DNA of 64,000 nucleotides from Duganella sp. OV510 (GCF_900100205.1 NZ_FNEQ01000014.1:62001-126000), one strand, 5' to 3'; positions 42,203 through 51,854 are shown, counted from the first letter of the stretch. A program made the numbers and translations. The notes: generated from the letters alone by a model not told the origin.

Positions 42203-44695
42203 TTAAACGTCGATATTCCCTGCACGCAGTGCATTGGTTTCTATGAAGGCGCGTCGTGGTTCTACGTCGTCGCCCATCAGCGTAGTAAAGATCTGATCCG
42301 CAGCAATCGCGTCCTCAATCTGCACCTTCAGCAAGCGGCGCACCGCCGGGTCCATGGTGGTTTCCCACAACTGTTCCGGGTTCATCTCGCCCAGGCCTTT
42401 GTAGCGCTGTTTGGACACCACACGTTCCGATTCATCGCGCAGCCATTGCATCGCCTGGTGGAAGTCGATTACCGCCGATTCCTTGGTGCGTTCGCCTTCG
42501 CCACGGCGCACGTAGGCGCCTGGGCCGATCAGGCCGGTGAAGGTGGCGGCGGCTTCGGCCAGCACGCGGTAGTCGGCGCTGTCGACAAAGTCGGCGTCAA
42601 TCGAGCTGACTTTGACGTTGCCGTGGTGCATACGCTGGATCCAGAGCTGGTGCTTTTCATTCAGCTCGTCCGAACGCACCGTGACTTTGACGGCGATGTC
42701 GTTGATGTTGCCTTCCAGCGCGCGGGCCGAGGCTTCGGCTGCTTCCAGCGTGCTCATGTCCAGCGTTACGCCGGTCATGATGGCGGTCAGCGCGGCGCGG
42801 TCGATAACTCGCGTCAGACGCGTCATGATGACGTTGGAGAGGTTGAACTGGCGTACCAGCTCGCTCAGCGCTTCGCCCTGGATCGGGTCGGCGCCTTCGC
42901 GCGGCGTCAGTGCGGCGGTGTTCAGCGCTACATTCATCATGTAGGTGGCTTCTTCGGCGTCGTCCTTGAGGTAGCGCTCGTCGCGGCCGGCCTTGACCTT
43001 GTACAGCGGCGGCTGGGCGATGTAAATGTGGCCGCGCTCTACCAGTTCCGGCATCTGGCGGTAGAACAGCGTCAGCAGCAGGGTGCGGATGTGGGCGCCG
43101 TCGACGTCCGCATCGGTCATGATGATGATGCGGTGGTAGCGCAGCTTTTCTACGTTGAATTCGTCCGGGCCGATCGAGGTGCCGAGCGTGGCGATCAGCG
43201 TGGTGATCTGTTCCGACGACAGCATTTTTTCAAAGCGCGCCTTTTCCACGTTCAGCACTTTACCGCGCAGCGGCAAAATGGCCTGGAACTTGCGGTCGCG
43301 GCCTTGCTTGGCCGAGCCGCCTGCGGAGTCACCCTCGACGATGTACAGTTCGCACAGCGCGGGGTCGCGTTCCTGGCAGTCGGCCAGTTTCGACGACAGG
43401 CCGAGGCCGTCCATCACGCCTTTGCGGCGGGTCAGGTCGCGGGCTTTACGTGCGGCTTCGCGCGCGCGCGCTGCTTCAACGATTTTGCCGCAGATGATTT
43501 TGGCGTCGTTCGGTTTTTCCTGCAGGTAGTCGGACAGCGTTTTGGCAACGATCTCTTCAACCGGGCCACGCACTTCGGACGATACCAGCTTGTCCTTGGT
43601 CTGCGACGAGAACTTCGGCTCAGGCACTTTTACCGACAGCACGCAGGTCAGGCCTTCGCGCATGTCGTCGCCGGAGATTTCTACTTTCGCTTTCTTGGCG
43701 AAGTCGTGCTCGTCGATGTATTTGTTGATCACGCGTGTCATCGCCGCGCGCAGGCCGGTCAGGTGGGTGCCACCGTCGCGCTGCGGGATGTTATTGGTGA
43801 AGCACAGCACCTGTTCGTTGTAGGCGTCGTTCCATTGCATCGAGACGTCCACCGAGATGTTGGTGTTCTGGTCCGACATGCGGTCGCCGGTGGCCTGGAA
43901 CACGGTCGGGTGCAGCACGGTTTTGGCTTTGTTGATGTATTCAACGAAGCCACGGGTGCCGCCTTCGAACGCGAACAGTTCTTCCTTGCCGGTGCGCTGG
44001 TCGGTCAGCTTGATGTTGACGCCGTTATTCAGGAACGACAGTTCGCGGATGCGCTTGGCCAGGATTTCGTAGTGGAACTCGACGTGGGTGAAGATTTCTT
44101 CGTCGGCCCAGAAGTGGACGTCGGTGCCGCGTTTTTCGGTTTCGCCGATGACTTTGATCGGCGAGACGGCGAAGCCGTCGCGCATTTCGATTTCACGGTT
44201 CTGCGCGACGCCGCGCACGAATTCCATCTGGTGCACCTTGCCGTCGCGGCGGATGGTCACGCGCAGCAGCTTGGACAGGGCGTTGACGCAGGAGACGCCG
44301 ACGCCGTGCAGGCCGCCCGACACCTTGTACGAGTTCTGGTCGAACTTACCGCCGGCGTGCAGCTCGGTCAGCACGATTTCGGCCGCCGAGCGTTTCGGCT
44401 CGTGCTTGTCGTCCATCTTCAGGCCGACCGGGATGCCGCGGCCGTTGTCGGTGATCGAGATCGAGTTGTCCGAGTGGATGGTGACGTGGATCTCGGTGCA
44501 ATAGCCAGCCAGCGATTCGTCGATCGAGTTGTCCAGCACTTCGAACACCAGGTGGTGCAGGCCGGTGCCGTCCGAGGTGTCGCCGATGTACATGCCGGGA
44601 CGTTTGCGGACTGCTTCCAGACCTTCGAGGATCTGGATCGAGGAGGCGCCGTATTCTTCGTTCTTTACCGCTGGGACTGCATTCTCTTCGGACAT
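42203..44695 (-). CDS. gyrB: DNA gyrase subunit B
   Basis: Protein of 830 aa, the ATPase subunit of gyrase, which introduces negative supercoils with GyrA. The N-terminal GHKL ATPase has EVLDNSIDE and GRGIPVG; the central Toprim domain has YIVEGDSAGGSAKQGRD and TDADVDGAHI; the C-terminus has RYKGLGEMNPEQLWETTMDP. An insertion of about 170 residues in the Toprim region makes it long, as in other proteobacterial GyrB. Gene order dnaA-dnaN-gyrB without recF is usual for this group. The large frame on the opposite strand is a codon-bias shadow. Confidence 0.98.
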   Translation of the reverse strand: MSEENAVPAVKNEEYGASSIQILEGLEAVRKRPGMYIGDTSDGTGLHHLVFEVLDNSIDESLAGYCTEIHVTIHSDNSISITDNGRGIPVGLKMDDKHEPKRSAAEIVLTELHAGGKFDQNSYKVSGGLHGVGVSCVNALSKLLRVTIRRDGKVHQMEFVRGVAQNREIEMRDGFAVSPIKVIGETEKRGTDVHFWADEEIFTHVEFHYEILAKRIRELSFLNNGVNIKLTDQRTGKEELFAFEGGTRGFVEYINKAKTVLHPTVFQATGDRMSDQNTNISVDVSMQWNDAYNEQVLCFTNNIPQRDGGTHLTGLRAAMTRVINKYIDEHDFAKKAKVEISGDDMREGLTCVLSVKVPEPKFSSQTKDKLVSSEVRGPVEEIVAKTLSDYLQEKPNDAKIICGKIVEAARAREAARKARDLTRRKGVMDGLGLSSKLADCQERDPALCELYIVEGDSAGGSAKQGRDRKFQAILPLRGKVLNVEKARFEKMLSSEQITTLIATLGTSIGPDEFNVEKLRYHRIIIMTDADVDGAHIRTLLLTLFYRQMPELVERGHIYIAQPPLYKVKAGRDERYLKDDAEEATYMMNVALNTAALTPREGADPIQGEALSELVRQFNLSNVIMTRLTRVIDRAALTAIMTGVTLDMSTLEAAEASARALEGNINDIAVKVTVRSDELNEKHQLWIQRMHHGNVKVSSIDADFVDSADYRVLAEAAATFTGLIGPGAYVRRGEGERTKESAVIDFHQAMQWLRDESERVVSKQRYKGLGEMNPEQLWETTMDPAVRRLLKVQIEDAIAADQIFTTLMGDDVEPRRAFIETNALRAGNIDV

Positions 44696-44741
44696 GTGCT
44701 GCTTTCTCTAAAATCGATTACTAAGGTGCTGTGGCAAACGC

Positions 44742-45848
44742 TTAAATGCGCATCGGCATGACGACGTACTTGAAGTCGGTATTGTCCGGGATCGAGATCA
44801 GCGCCGACGAATTCGAATCGCCCAGCGCAACGTTGACCTGGTCGCATTTCAGGTTGTTCAGCACGTCCAGCAGGTAGGTGACGTTGAAGCCGATGTCGAC
44901 GCTGTCGCCGCCGTAGTCGATTTCCAGTTCTTCGACCGCTTCTTCCTGGTCGGCATTGGTCGAGCTGATCTTCATCACGCCTGGCGCGATGATGCAGCGC
45001 ACGCCCTTGAATTTGTCGCTGGTCATGATGGCGGCGCGTTGCAGCGAGCGCAGCAGCTCATCGCGGCCGATGATGAATTCGTTCTTGTAGCCCTTCGGGA
45101 TCACGCGCGTGTAGTCAGGGAACTTGCCTTCCACCAGTTTCGAAATCAGCTCGATGTCGGCAAAGGTCAGCTTGACCTGGTTGGCGGCGATGTCCAGCTG
45201 CACCGGCTCGTCGTTTTCTTCCAGCAGGCGCTGCAGTTCGATGATGGTCTTGCGCGGGATGATGACTTCCTGGCGCTCGAACGACTGCTCGGTCTCGACC
45301 TGGCAGAACGCCAGGCGGTGGCCGTCGGTGGCCACGGCGATGACGTTGTTGCCGTCCAGGACCAGCAGCAGGCCGTTCAGGTAGTAGCGGATGTCCTGCT
45401 GCGCCATCGAGAAGTGCACCATGTTGAACAGGTGCTTCAGCGTTTTCTGCGGCAGCGTGACCGAGGCGGTGTAGCTGTCGGCCTGCTGCACGGTCGGGAA
45501 TTCTTCCGCCGCCAGCGTTTGCAGCGCGAAGCGCGATTTACCGGATTGCACCGCCAGGCGCTTGTTTTGCAGCGTGATGGTGACGTCGCCCGATTCCGGC
45601 AGCGCACGCAGGATGTCCAGCAGCTTGCGCGCGGCCACCGTGGTGCCGGTGACTTCGGCGCCGGAGCCGATTTCGGCGTTGGTGGTGATCTGGACTTCGG
45701 TGTCGGTCGACAGGAAGGATACGCTCTCGCCCTCTTTGCGGATGAGGATATTGGCCAGAATCGGCATAGTGTGCCGACGCTCGACAATACCGCTCACGAT
45801 CTGCAGTGGCCGGAGTAGCGTATCTCGGGTGGTTTTGACCAATTGCAT
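44742..45848 (-). CDS. dnaN: DNA polymerase III sliding clamp, beta subunit
   Basis: Protein of 368 aa, the ring-shaped processivity clamp. It starts with the typical MQLVKTTRDTLLRPLQIVSGIVERR, contains the three repeated clamp domains and ends VVMPMRI, the conserved C-terminal tail that lies near the ligand-binding cleft. It lies 46 bases before gyrB and 88 bases after dnaA; the latter gap holds an 8-base inverted repeat (45898-45905 with 45921-45928) but no T-run. It is probably co-transcribed with dnaA. Confidence 0.98.
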   Translation of the reverse strand: MQLVKTTRDTLLRPLQIVSGIVERRHTMPILANILIRKEGESVSFLSTDTEVQITTNAEIGSGAEVTGTTVAARKLLDILRALPESGDVTITLQNKRLAVQSGKSRFALQTLAAEEFPTVQQADSYTASVTLPQKTLKHLFNMVHFSMAQQDIRYYLNGLLLVLDGNNVIAVATDGHRLAFCQVETEQSFERQEVIIPRKTIIELQRLLEENDEPVQLDIAANQVKLTFADIELISKLVEGKFPDYTRVIPKGYKNEFIIGRDELLRSLQRAAIMTSDKFKGVRCIIAPGVMKISSTNADQEEAVEELEIDYGGDSVDIGFNVTYLLDVLNNLKCDQVNVALGDSNSSALISIPDNTDFKYVVMPMRI

Positions 45849-45936
45849 AGAATATCCTCAGTAAAAATTAACGTTGTTTCAATACTTTTTTGCCTGACAG
45901 GTTTGACTAAATGATAAAGCCAAACCTGGCTGCGGG

Positions 45937-47340
45937 CTAGCCCTTGAGCGTCTGTTCGAGCACGTGCAGCTCGTGGTTGCATTCCGGATTCTTGGTCCTG
46001 TCCAGGGCAATCTTGCGCACCGCGTGCAGCACCGTGGTGTGGTCGCGGCCGCCGAACAGCTCGCCGATTTCCGGCAGCGACTTCTGCGTCAGTTCCTTGG
46101 CCAGGTACATGGCGATCTGGCGCGGGCGGGCGATGTTTGCCGGCCGGCGCTTGGAGTACATGTCGGCCACCTTGATGTTGAAGAAATCGGCCACCGTTTT
46201 CTGGATGTTTTCCACCGAAATCTGGCGGTTCTGCACCGACAGCAAATCCTTCAGCGCTTCCTTCACGATGTCGATCGTGATGTCCTTGCCGTGGAAGCGC
46301 GAGTAGGCCAGGATCTTGCGCAGCGCGCCTTCCAGCTCGCGCACGTTGGAGCGCAGGTGCTTGGCGACAAAGAAGGCGACGTCGTCGGAGAAGGTCACGC
46401 CTTCCTGCTTGGCTTTTTTCAGCAGAATGGCGACGCGCATTTCCAGCTCCGGCGGCTCGATCGCCACCGTCAGGCCGGAGTCGAAGCGCGAGATCAGGCG
46501 GTCGTCCATGCCGGTGATCTCCTTCGGATAGGTATCCGAGGTGATGATGATCTGCTTCTTGGCGGCGATCAGCGCTTCAAACGCGTAGAAGAATTCTTCC
46601 TGCGTGCGGCTCTTGCCGCCGAAGAATTGAATATCGTCGATCAGCAGCATGTCCAGCGAGTGGTAGTAATGCTTGAACTCGTCGAAACCCTTGCGCTGGT
46701 AGGCGGTCACCACGTCGCGCACATATTGCTCGGCGTGGATGTAGCGGATGCGCGCGCCCGGCTGGTCGGCCATCACCTGGTTGCCGATCGCGTGGATCAA
46801 GTGGGTCTTACCCAGGCCGACGCCGCCGTAGAAGAACAGCGGGTTGTACGACACGCCCGGATTGTTGGCCACCTGGATGGCGGCGGCGCGCGCCAGCTGG
46901 TTGGCCTTACCGGTGACGAAGCTGTCGAAGGTCAGGTCGGTGTTGATGCGGCTCTGCTCGCGGCGCGGCTGCGCCGAGGCCGGCATCTCCGGCACCGACG
47001 GCGGCTGCTGGTCGGCCATGCGCGCGTTGTTGCTTGGCGCACCGCCATTGACGTCCGGCACCGGCGCCACGGTGGTGGCCGGCTTCTTCGGCGCGTTCAG
47101 GCGCGGGTCCAGCACGAACTGCACCTCGATCGGCTGCTCCCAGTACTGGCAGGCCAGCGCGGTGATGCGGCTGGCGAACTGGGTCTTGACCCAGTCCAGC
47201 TTGAAGCGGTTGGGCGCAGCCATGCGCAGCTTGCCGGCCTCGTAATCGAGGGGGATAAGCGGCTTAATCCAGGCGCTGAATTGTTGCGGCGTCAGCTCCA
47301 GCTCCAGCTGGGCGGAGCAGGTCTGCCAGAAATTTTCCAT
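45937..47340 (-). CDS. dnaA: Chromosomal replication initiator DnaA
   Basis: Protein of 467 aa that opens the origin. Domain I starts at MENFWQTCSAQLELELTPQQ; domain II is an Ala/Pro-rich linker (about 85-130); the AAA+ domain III has FFYGGVGLGKTHLIHAIGN and LLIDDIQFFGGK; domain IV ends with the DnaA-box binding motif ELFGGRDHTTVLHAVRKI. The start at 47340 is preferred to an upstream codon adding 14 unusual residues. It is transcribed away from the dnaA-rpmH intergenic region. Confidence 0.98.
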   Translation of the reverse strand: MENFWQTCSAQLELELTPQQFSAWIKPLIPLDYEAGKLRMAAPNRFKLDWVKTQFASRITALACQYWEQPIEVQFVLDPRLNAPKKPATTVAPVPDVNGGAPSNNARMADQQPPSVPEMPASAQPRREQSRINTDLTFDSFVTGKANQLARAAAIQVANNPGVSYNPLFFYGGVGLGKTHLIHAIGNQVMADQPGARIRYIHAEQYVRDVVTAYQRKGFDEFKHYYHSLDMLLIDDIQFFGGKSRTQEEFFYAFEALIAAKKQIIITSDTYPKEITGMDDRLISRFDSGLTVAIEPPELEMRVAILLKKAKQEGVTFSDDVAFFVAKHLRSNVRELEGALRKILAYSRFHGKDITIDIVKEALKDLLSVQNRQISVENIQKTVADFFNIKVADMYSKRRPANIARPRQIAMYLAKELTQKSLPEIGELFGGRDHTTVLHAVRKIALDRTKNPECNHELHVLEQTLKG

Positions 47341-47729
47341 GAATCGACTATCTGTGTTCTTACTGTATAAGGGTGTGGGCAACTTTGAAGTTTTTCACAC
47401 GTAACGCGCTATTCTACTCTCGCTCGGCAAAGTTATCCACAGGCGCGGCAGGATTTTTTGTTGAGCAGGCCCCCTCCGGCATGGCAAAGGCCGGCAGTTG
47501 GTTGTTGACAAGCAGGGCCGAAATGCTGATAATTCAGGGTTCCCCGCCCGTATTCCTTGTTTCTTCACATGGATAGCGATATGGAGTAGCAGGGATTTAG
47601 CGGGCGATGAGATGGACCCAGCTTGTGCCGGATAGCGTTGGCATGGGTGCGCGAAGTGTCATTGGCACCAAAAACTGACGGGCCGTCTGACCCGATTTTG
47701 CATTTTTTTCTGCTTTAAGCGAGACCAAC
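47341..47729. other. dnaA-rpmH intergenic region, candidate origin of replication
   Basis: This 389-base region separates divergent dnaA and rpmH, the usual place of oriC in related bacteria. One perfect DnaA box, TTATCCACA, is at 47433-47441; weaker two-mismatch relatives are near 47374-47382 (TGTGGGCAA) and 47392-47400. AT-rich runs occur near 47451-47461 and 47699-47712. Only one exact box is unusual for a full origin, so this may be the dnaA control region with oriC shared or elsewhere. It also holds the rpmH promoter. Confidence 0.5.
47505..47533 (+). promoter_or_regulatory. Strong primary-sigma promoter for the rpmH operon
   Basis: TTGACA at 47505-47510 and GATAAT at 47528-47533 are separated by exactly 17 bases, an almost ideal housekeeping promoter. 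Transcription should begin near 47540, leaving an untranslated leader of about 190 bases before rpmH. It faces rpmH-rnpA-yidD-yidC. Confidence 0.75.
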
Positions 47730-47864
47730 ATGAAACGTACTTACCAACCTTCCGTTGTACGCCGCAAGCGTACCCACGGCTTCCGCGCACGCATGGCTAC
47801 CCGTGGTGGCCGCCAAGTGCTGAACGCACGCCGCGCCAAAGGCCGCAAGCGTCTGGCTGTATAA
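47730..47864 (+). CDS. rpmH: 50S ribosomal protein L34
   Basis: Protein of 44 aa, very basic, with the universal L34 sequence MKRTYQPSVVRRKRTHGFRA at the start and GRKRLAV at the end. It is the first gene of the rpmH-rnpA-yidD-yidC cluster; rnpA follows 9 bases later. The gene is shorter than the usual cut-off for frame listing, so it is easily missed. Confidence 0.98.
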   Translation: MKRTYQPSVVRRKRTHGFRARMATRGGRQVLNARRAKGRKRLAV

Positions 47865-47873
47865 GCCAAACTC

Positions 47874-48335
47874 TTGTTAGCTGATCGCGTGGACAGCTGC
47901 ATTCAAAGCGGCTCGACAGGCGAGGGTTCACACGACTTCGCGCGCGCTCGGCGTATCGTTAAAACGGATGAATTTTCATCCGTTTTTCGTTTGCGCCCCA
48001 GCCAAAAAAGCGCGCACTTCGTGCTTTACACCCGTCTGAACCAACTGCCGCATGCGCGGCTGGGGGTCGTGGTGGCCAAGCGCTTTGCGCCGCGTGCCGT
48101 CACCCGCAACACGATCAAGCGTGTTACCCGCGAACTGTTCCGGACCACCGGCCTGCCGCCCATCGATTGCGTGGTGCGGCTGGCGCGTCCGGTCAACAGC
48201 AAGGACGGGCCCGCCACCACCTCAAAGCTGAAAGCAGCCTTGCGGGTGGAATTGGCACGCCTGTTCGCCGCGCAGGCCAAATTATCTGGCCAAGCCTTGC
48301 CTTCATCGCCGCCGCCTCCACCTGGGTCGCCATGA
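47874..48335 (+). CDS. rnpA: Ribonuclease P protein component
   Basis: Protein of up to 153 aa that binds the RNase P RNA and helps trim the 5' ends of tRNA precursors. The body begins FARARRIVKTDEFSSVFRLR and contains the family motif AKRFAPRAVTRNTIKRVTRE. The start is unsure: the frame opens with TTG at 47874, a GTG follows at 47889, and the conserved core begins about 20 residues in. The C-terminus ends in a Pro run and overlaps yidD by ATGA. Confidence 0.93.
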   Translation: MLADRVDSCIQSGSTGEGSHDFARARRIVKTDEFSSVFRLRPSQKSAHFVLYTRLNQLPHARLGVVVAKRFAPRAVTRNTIKRVTRELFRTTGLPPIDCVVRLARPVNSKDGPATTSKLKAALRVELARLFAAQAKLSGQALPSSPPPPPGSP

Positions 48336-48595
48336 AAACCGTGCTCCGCTTCCTGCTGCGTTTCTATCAACTGGCCATCAGCCCGATGATGACGCCGAGC
48401 TGCCGGTTTTATCCGAGCTGCTCGAACTATGCACTGGAAGCGCTGCAAATTCATGGTGCCGCCAGGGGCAGCTGGCTGGCCGCCAGGCGTGTGTGCCGCT
48501 GCCATCCGTGGAACCCTGGTGGGCATGACCCTGTGCCCCCGGCCGACGGCAAAACGAATTCTTCATCGACCGCTTGCGGTTGCAACCACTCCTGA
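48332..48595 (+). CDS. yidD: Membrane protein insertion efficiency factor YidD
   Basis: Protein of 87 aa, a small Cys-rich membrane-associated protein that helps insertion of proteins by YidC. It has the full family signature: FLLRFYQLAISPMMTPSCRF, then YPSCSNYALEAL and CRCHPWNPGGHDPVP. It starts inside the rnpA stop and ends 9 bases before yidC. Confidence 0.95.
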   Translation: MKTVLRFLLRFYQLAISPMMTPSCRFYPSCSNYALEALQIHGAARGSWLAARRVCRCHPWNPGGHDPVPPADGKTNSSSTACGCNHS

Positions 48596-48604
48596 AAATA
48601 CCTA

Positions 48605-50368
48605 ATGGATATCAATAAACGTACTATCCTGTGGATCGTGTTTGCGGTGTCGCTGTTTGTTCTGTGGAACAACTGGCAAGTCTCGAACGGCCATCCATCG
48701 ATGTTTGCACCGCCGCCGCCAGCCGCCAAGGCGCCTGAGGCGAAGAAAACCGACGTCCCGGCCCCTGCTGCCGTGGCCGCCGGCGTGCCGGGAGCCGCTG
48801 CATCTGCCGCCGCTGCTGCTGATGCTGATGCGGCGCCGTTCAAGGCCGAGCGCATCACCATCACCACCGACGTGGTGCGTGCCGATATCGACACCCAGGG
48901 CGGCGTGATCCGTCGCCTGGAACTGCTGAAGTACAAGGAAAACGGCCATCCGGGCTGGTTCGGTGGCTGCTTCGGCCTGTTCGACTGGTGCAAGCCGGGC
49001 GACAACACGAAGAACATCGTGCTGTTCGACCTCGACGCCAGCACCGGCAAGACCTACCTGGGCCGCACCGGCCTGATCGGCGCGCCGGACCTGCCTAACC
49101 ACACCAGCGGCTTCGTCGCCAAGCCTGGCCCGCGCATGCTGAACGATGGCAACCAGGTGCAACTGGTGCTGGAATCGGAATCGGGCGGCGTCAAGCTGAC
49201 CAAGACCTTCACCTTCAAGCGCGGCGACTATGTGGTCGATGTGCGTCATGACGTGACCAACACCGGCAGCGCGCCGGTATCGCCGCAGCTGTACCTGCAA
49301 CTGGCGCACGACGGCAACAAGCCGGCCGGCGACTCCTTCTTCAACAGCAGCTACACCGGTCCGACCATGTACACCGAGGAGAAGCGCTACGAGAAGCTGC
49401 AATTCGACAAGCTGGAAAAAGCCGCGCAGGAAGCCGACAAGACCGGCAAGCCGGCCGTGCAGGACCACGTCACCAAGGCCGACAACGGCTGGATCGCGAT
49501 TTCGCAGCACTTCTTCGTCTCGGCCTTCATTCCTCAGCCTAAGCTGATGCATGACATCACCACCGAGAAGATCAGCAACAACGTCTACGGCATCAGCGTC
49601 AAGCAGCCGCTGGGCACGATTGCGCCGGGCGCCACCGTGTCGAACGACGCCAAGCTGTTCTCCGGTCCGCAGGAAGCGCAGTTGCTGGAAAAAGTTTCGC
49701 CGGGCCTGGAGCTGGTGCGCGACTACGGCTGGCTGGCGATGATCGCCAAGCCGATGTTCTGGGTGATCGAGCACATCCACACCTTCACCGGCAACTGGGG
49801 CTGGACCATCATCGCCTTCACCATCCTGATCAAGCTGCTGTTCTTCCCGCTGTCGGCGGCTGGCTACCGCAGCATGGCCAAGGTCAAGCTGGTGACGCCG
49901 AAGATGCAAGCCATCCGCGAGCGCTACAAGGGCGACCCGGCCAAGATGAACCAGGCCACGATGGAACTGTACAAGACCGAGAAGATCAACCCGCTGGGCG
50001 GCTGCCTGCCGATCCTGGTGCAGATGCCGGTATTCATCGCGCTGTACTACGTGCTGCAGTCGGCGGTGGAAATCCGCGGCGCGCCGTGGCTGGGCTGGAT
50101 CACCGACCTGGCGCAGCATGACCCGTATGCGATCCTGCCGGTGCTGTACGCGATTTCGATGTTCATCACCACCAAGCTGAATCCGGCCCCGGCCGATCCG
50201 ATGCAGGCGAAGATGATGCTGTTCATGCCGCTGGCGTTCTCGGTGATGTTCTTCTTCTTCCCGTCCGGCCTGGTGCTGTACTGGGTGGTGAACAACGTGC
50301 TGTCGATCGGTCAACAGTATGTGATTACCAAGAAATTCGGCACGCCTGCCGAGCCAGCCAAGGCTTAA
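48605..50368 (+). CDS. yidC: Membrane protein insertase YidC
   Basis: Protein of 587 aa of the YidC/Oxa1 family. An N-terminal membrane helix (ILWIVFAVSLFVLWNNW) is followed by an Ala/Pro-rich linker, a large periplasmic beta domain (about 80-345) and the five-helix insertase core, with GWTIIAFTILIKLLFFPLSA and the conserved GGCLPILVQMPVFIALYYVL. It inserts membrane proteins alone or with SecYEG. A strong terminator follows. Confidence 0.97.
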   Translation: MDINKRTILWIVFAVSLFVLWNNWQVSNGHPSMFAPPPPAAKAPEAKKTDVPAPAAVAAGVPGAAASAAAAADADAAPFKAERITITTDVVRADIDTQGGVIRRLELLKYKENGHPGWFGGCFGLFDWCKPGDNTKNIVLFDLDASTGKTYLGRTGLIGAPDLPNHTSGFVAKPGPRMLNDGNQVQLVLESESGGVKLTKTFTFKRGDYVVDVRHDVTNTGSAPVSPQLYLQLAHDGNKPAGDSFFNSSYTGPTMYTEEKRYEKLQFDKLEKAAQEADKTGKPAVQDHVTKADNGWIAISQHFFVSAFIPQPKLMHDITTEKISNNVYGISVKQPLGTIAPGATVSNDAKLFSGPQEAQLLEKVSPGLELVRDYGWLAMIAKPMFWVIEHIHTFTGNWGWTIIAFTILIKLLFFPLSAAGYRSMAKVKLVTPKMQAIRERYKGDPAKMNQATMELYKTEKINPLGGCLPILVQMPVFIALYYVLQSAVEIRGAPWLGWITDLAQHDPYAILPVLYAISMFITTKLNPAPADPMQAKMMLFMPLAFSVMFFFFPSGLVLYWVVNNVLSIGQQYVITKKFGTPAEPAKA

Positions 50369-50390
50369 GCGCCTCAGGCTGTTGCTAAAA

Positions 50391-50449
50391 AGCCCCATGT
50401 GGCGTTGCGGAGGCCTTGGCCGCCGCAAGCGCACATGGGGCTTTTTTTT
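50391..50449 (+). terminator. Rho-independent terminator after yidC
   Basis: AGCCCCATGTG (50391-50401) pairs perfectly with CACATGGGGCT (50432-50442); the inner GCGTTGCGG and CCGCAAGCGC pair further. A run of eight T follows. An A-run precedes the left arm, so the element could work in both directions. It ends the rpmH-yidC unit 20 bases before mnmE. Confidence 0.9.
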
Positions 50450-50469
50450 ATATCCCCTACAATTCGTCT

Positions 50470-51849
50470 ATGAATATCGACTCCTCCCCCATCGCCGCCA
50501 TTGCCACCGCACCGGGACGCGGCGGCATCGGCGTCGTCCGCGCCTCCGGTAAAAACCTGCAAGCACTGATTGCCGCGCTGTTCGGCGGCGAGACGCTGAA
50601 GCCGCGCCACGCCACTTACATCCCGTTCAAGCAGGCGGATGGCAGTATCATCGATCAGGGCATCGCCATCTGGTTCAAGGGACCGAACGCCTACACCGGC
50701 GAAGACGTGCTGGAACTGCAAGGCCACGGCGGCCCGATCGTGTTGCAGATGCTGTTGCAGCGGGTGCTGGAGGCGGGCGAAGAGATCGGCTTGCGGCTGG
50801 CCGAGCCGGGCGAATTCACCCGTCGCGCCTACCTGAACGACAAGCTGGACCTGGCGCAAGCCGAAGCGGTGGCCGACCTGATCGACGCCTCGACCGAAGC
50901 GGCGGCCAAGTCGGCGTCGCAATCGCTGTCGGGCGCGTTCTCGAAAACGGTGAACACGCTGGTGGGCAGCGTCACCAACCTGCGCATGCTGGTGGAGGCG
51001 ACGCTGGACTTCCCGGAAGAAGAAATCGACTTCCTGGAAAAATCCGACGCGCGTGGGCAACTGAAGGGCATCGTTGACGCGCTGGAGCAAGTGTTCAGGC
51101 AGGCAGCGCAGGGCGCCTTGCTGCGCGAAGGCCTGAACGTGGTGCTGGTGGGGCAGCCGAACGTCGGCAAATCGTCGCTGCTGAATGCGCTGGCGGGGAA
51201 TGACGTCGCCATCGTCACGCCGATCGCCGGCACCACGCGCGACAAGGTCACCGAGACCATCCAGATCGAAGGCATCCCGCTGAACATCATCGACACCGCC
51301 GGCATCCGCGCGGCGGAAGAAGCGGTGGACGTGGTGGAGCGCATCGGCATCGAGCGCACCTGGGGCGAGGTTGGCAAGGCTGACGTGATCCTGCACCTGC
51401 TGGACGCCGACCACGGCCCGTCGCGTGCCGACGAAAGCATCATGGCCGCCTTCCCGCAAGGCGTGCCGGTGCTGCGCATCTGGAACAAGATTGACTTGTC
51501 CGGCCACAAGCCGGCGGTGGACGCGATGGACGACGCCACCCACATCTACCTGTCGGCCAACAGCCACTTGGGGATCGACCTGCTGCGCAAGGAACTGCTG
51601 CGCATCGCCGGCTGGCAGCAAACCGGCGAATCGCTATACCTGGCGCGCGAGCGCCACCTGATCGCGCTGAAAAACGCCGGCGCCCACCTGGCGCGCGCCG
51701 GCGAGCACGCCGCCCAAAGCGACCAGTCGCTCGACCTGTTCGCCGAAGAACTGCGGCTGGCGCAAGTGCAGCTATCGAGCATCACCGGCGCCTTCTCCTC
51801 CGACGACCTGCTGGGCGTCATCTTCAGCCGCTTCTGCATCGGCAAATAA
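50470..51849 (+). CDS. mnmE: tRNA modification GTPase MnmE
   Basis: Protein of 459 aa that, with MnmG, modifies the wobble uridine of certain tRNAs (cmnm5U). It starts at MNIDSSPIAAIATAPGRGGI, has the folate-binding N-terminal domain, helical segments, the inserted G domain with GQPNVGKSSLLN, DTAGIR and NKID, and the catalytic C-terminus FCIGK. The upstream in-frame codon at 50416 lies inside the terminator and is rejected. Confidence 0.97.
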   Translation: MNIDSSPIAAIATAPGRGGIGVVRASGKNLQALIAALFGGETLKPRHATYIPFKQADGSIIDQGIAIWFKGPNAYTGEDVLELQGHGGPIVLQMLLQRVLEAGEEIGLRLAEPGEFTRRAYLNDKLDLAQAEAVADLIDASTEAAAKSASQSLSGAFSKTVNTLVGSVTNLRMLVEATLDFPEEEIDFLEKSDARGQLKGIVDALEQVFRQAAQGALLREGLNVVLVGQPNVGKSSLLNALAGNDVAIVTPIAGTTRDKVTETIQIEGIPLNIIDTAGIRAAEEAVDVVERIGIERTWGEVGKADVILHLLDADHGPSRADESIMAAFPQGVPVLRIWNKIDLSGHKPAVDAMDDATHIYLSANSHLGIDLLRKELLRIAGWQQTGESLYLARERHLIALKNAGAHLARAGEHAAQSDQSLDLFAEELRLAQVQLSSITGAFSSDDLLGVIFSRFCIGK

Positions 51850-51854
51850 AACCT

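Noticed and set aside
42446..44761. A 771-codon open frame on the plus strand opposite gyrB
   Set aside because: It is a shadow of gyrB: high third-position GC keeps the antisense frame open, the product is an unlikely His/Val/Arg-rich sequence, and gyrB is unmistakable.
45898..45928. Inverted repeat CAGGTTTG/CAAACCTG between dnaA and dnaN as a terminator
   Set aside because: There is no T-run on either side and the loop is 15 bases; dnaA and dnaN are probably co-transcribed.
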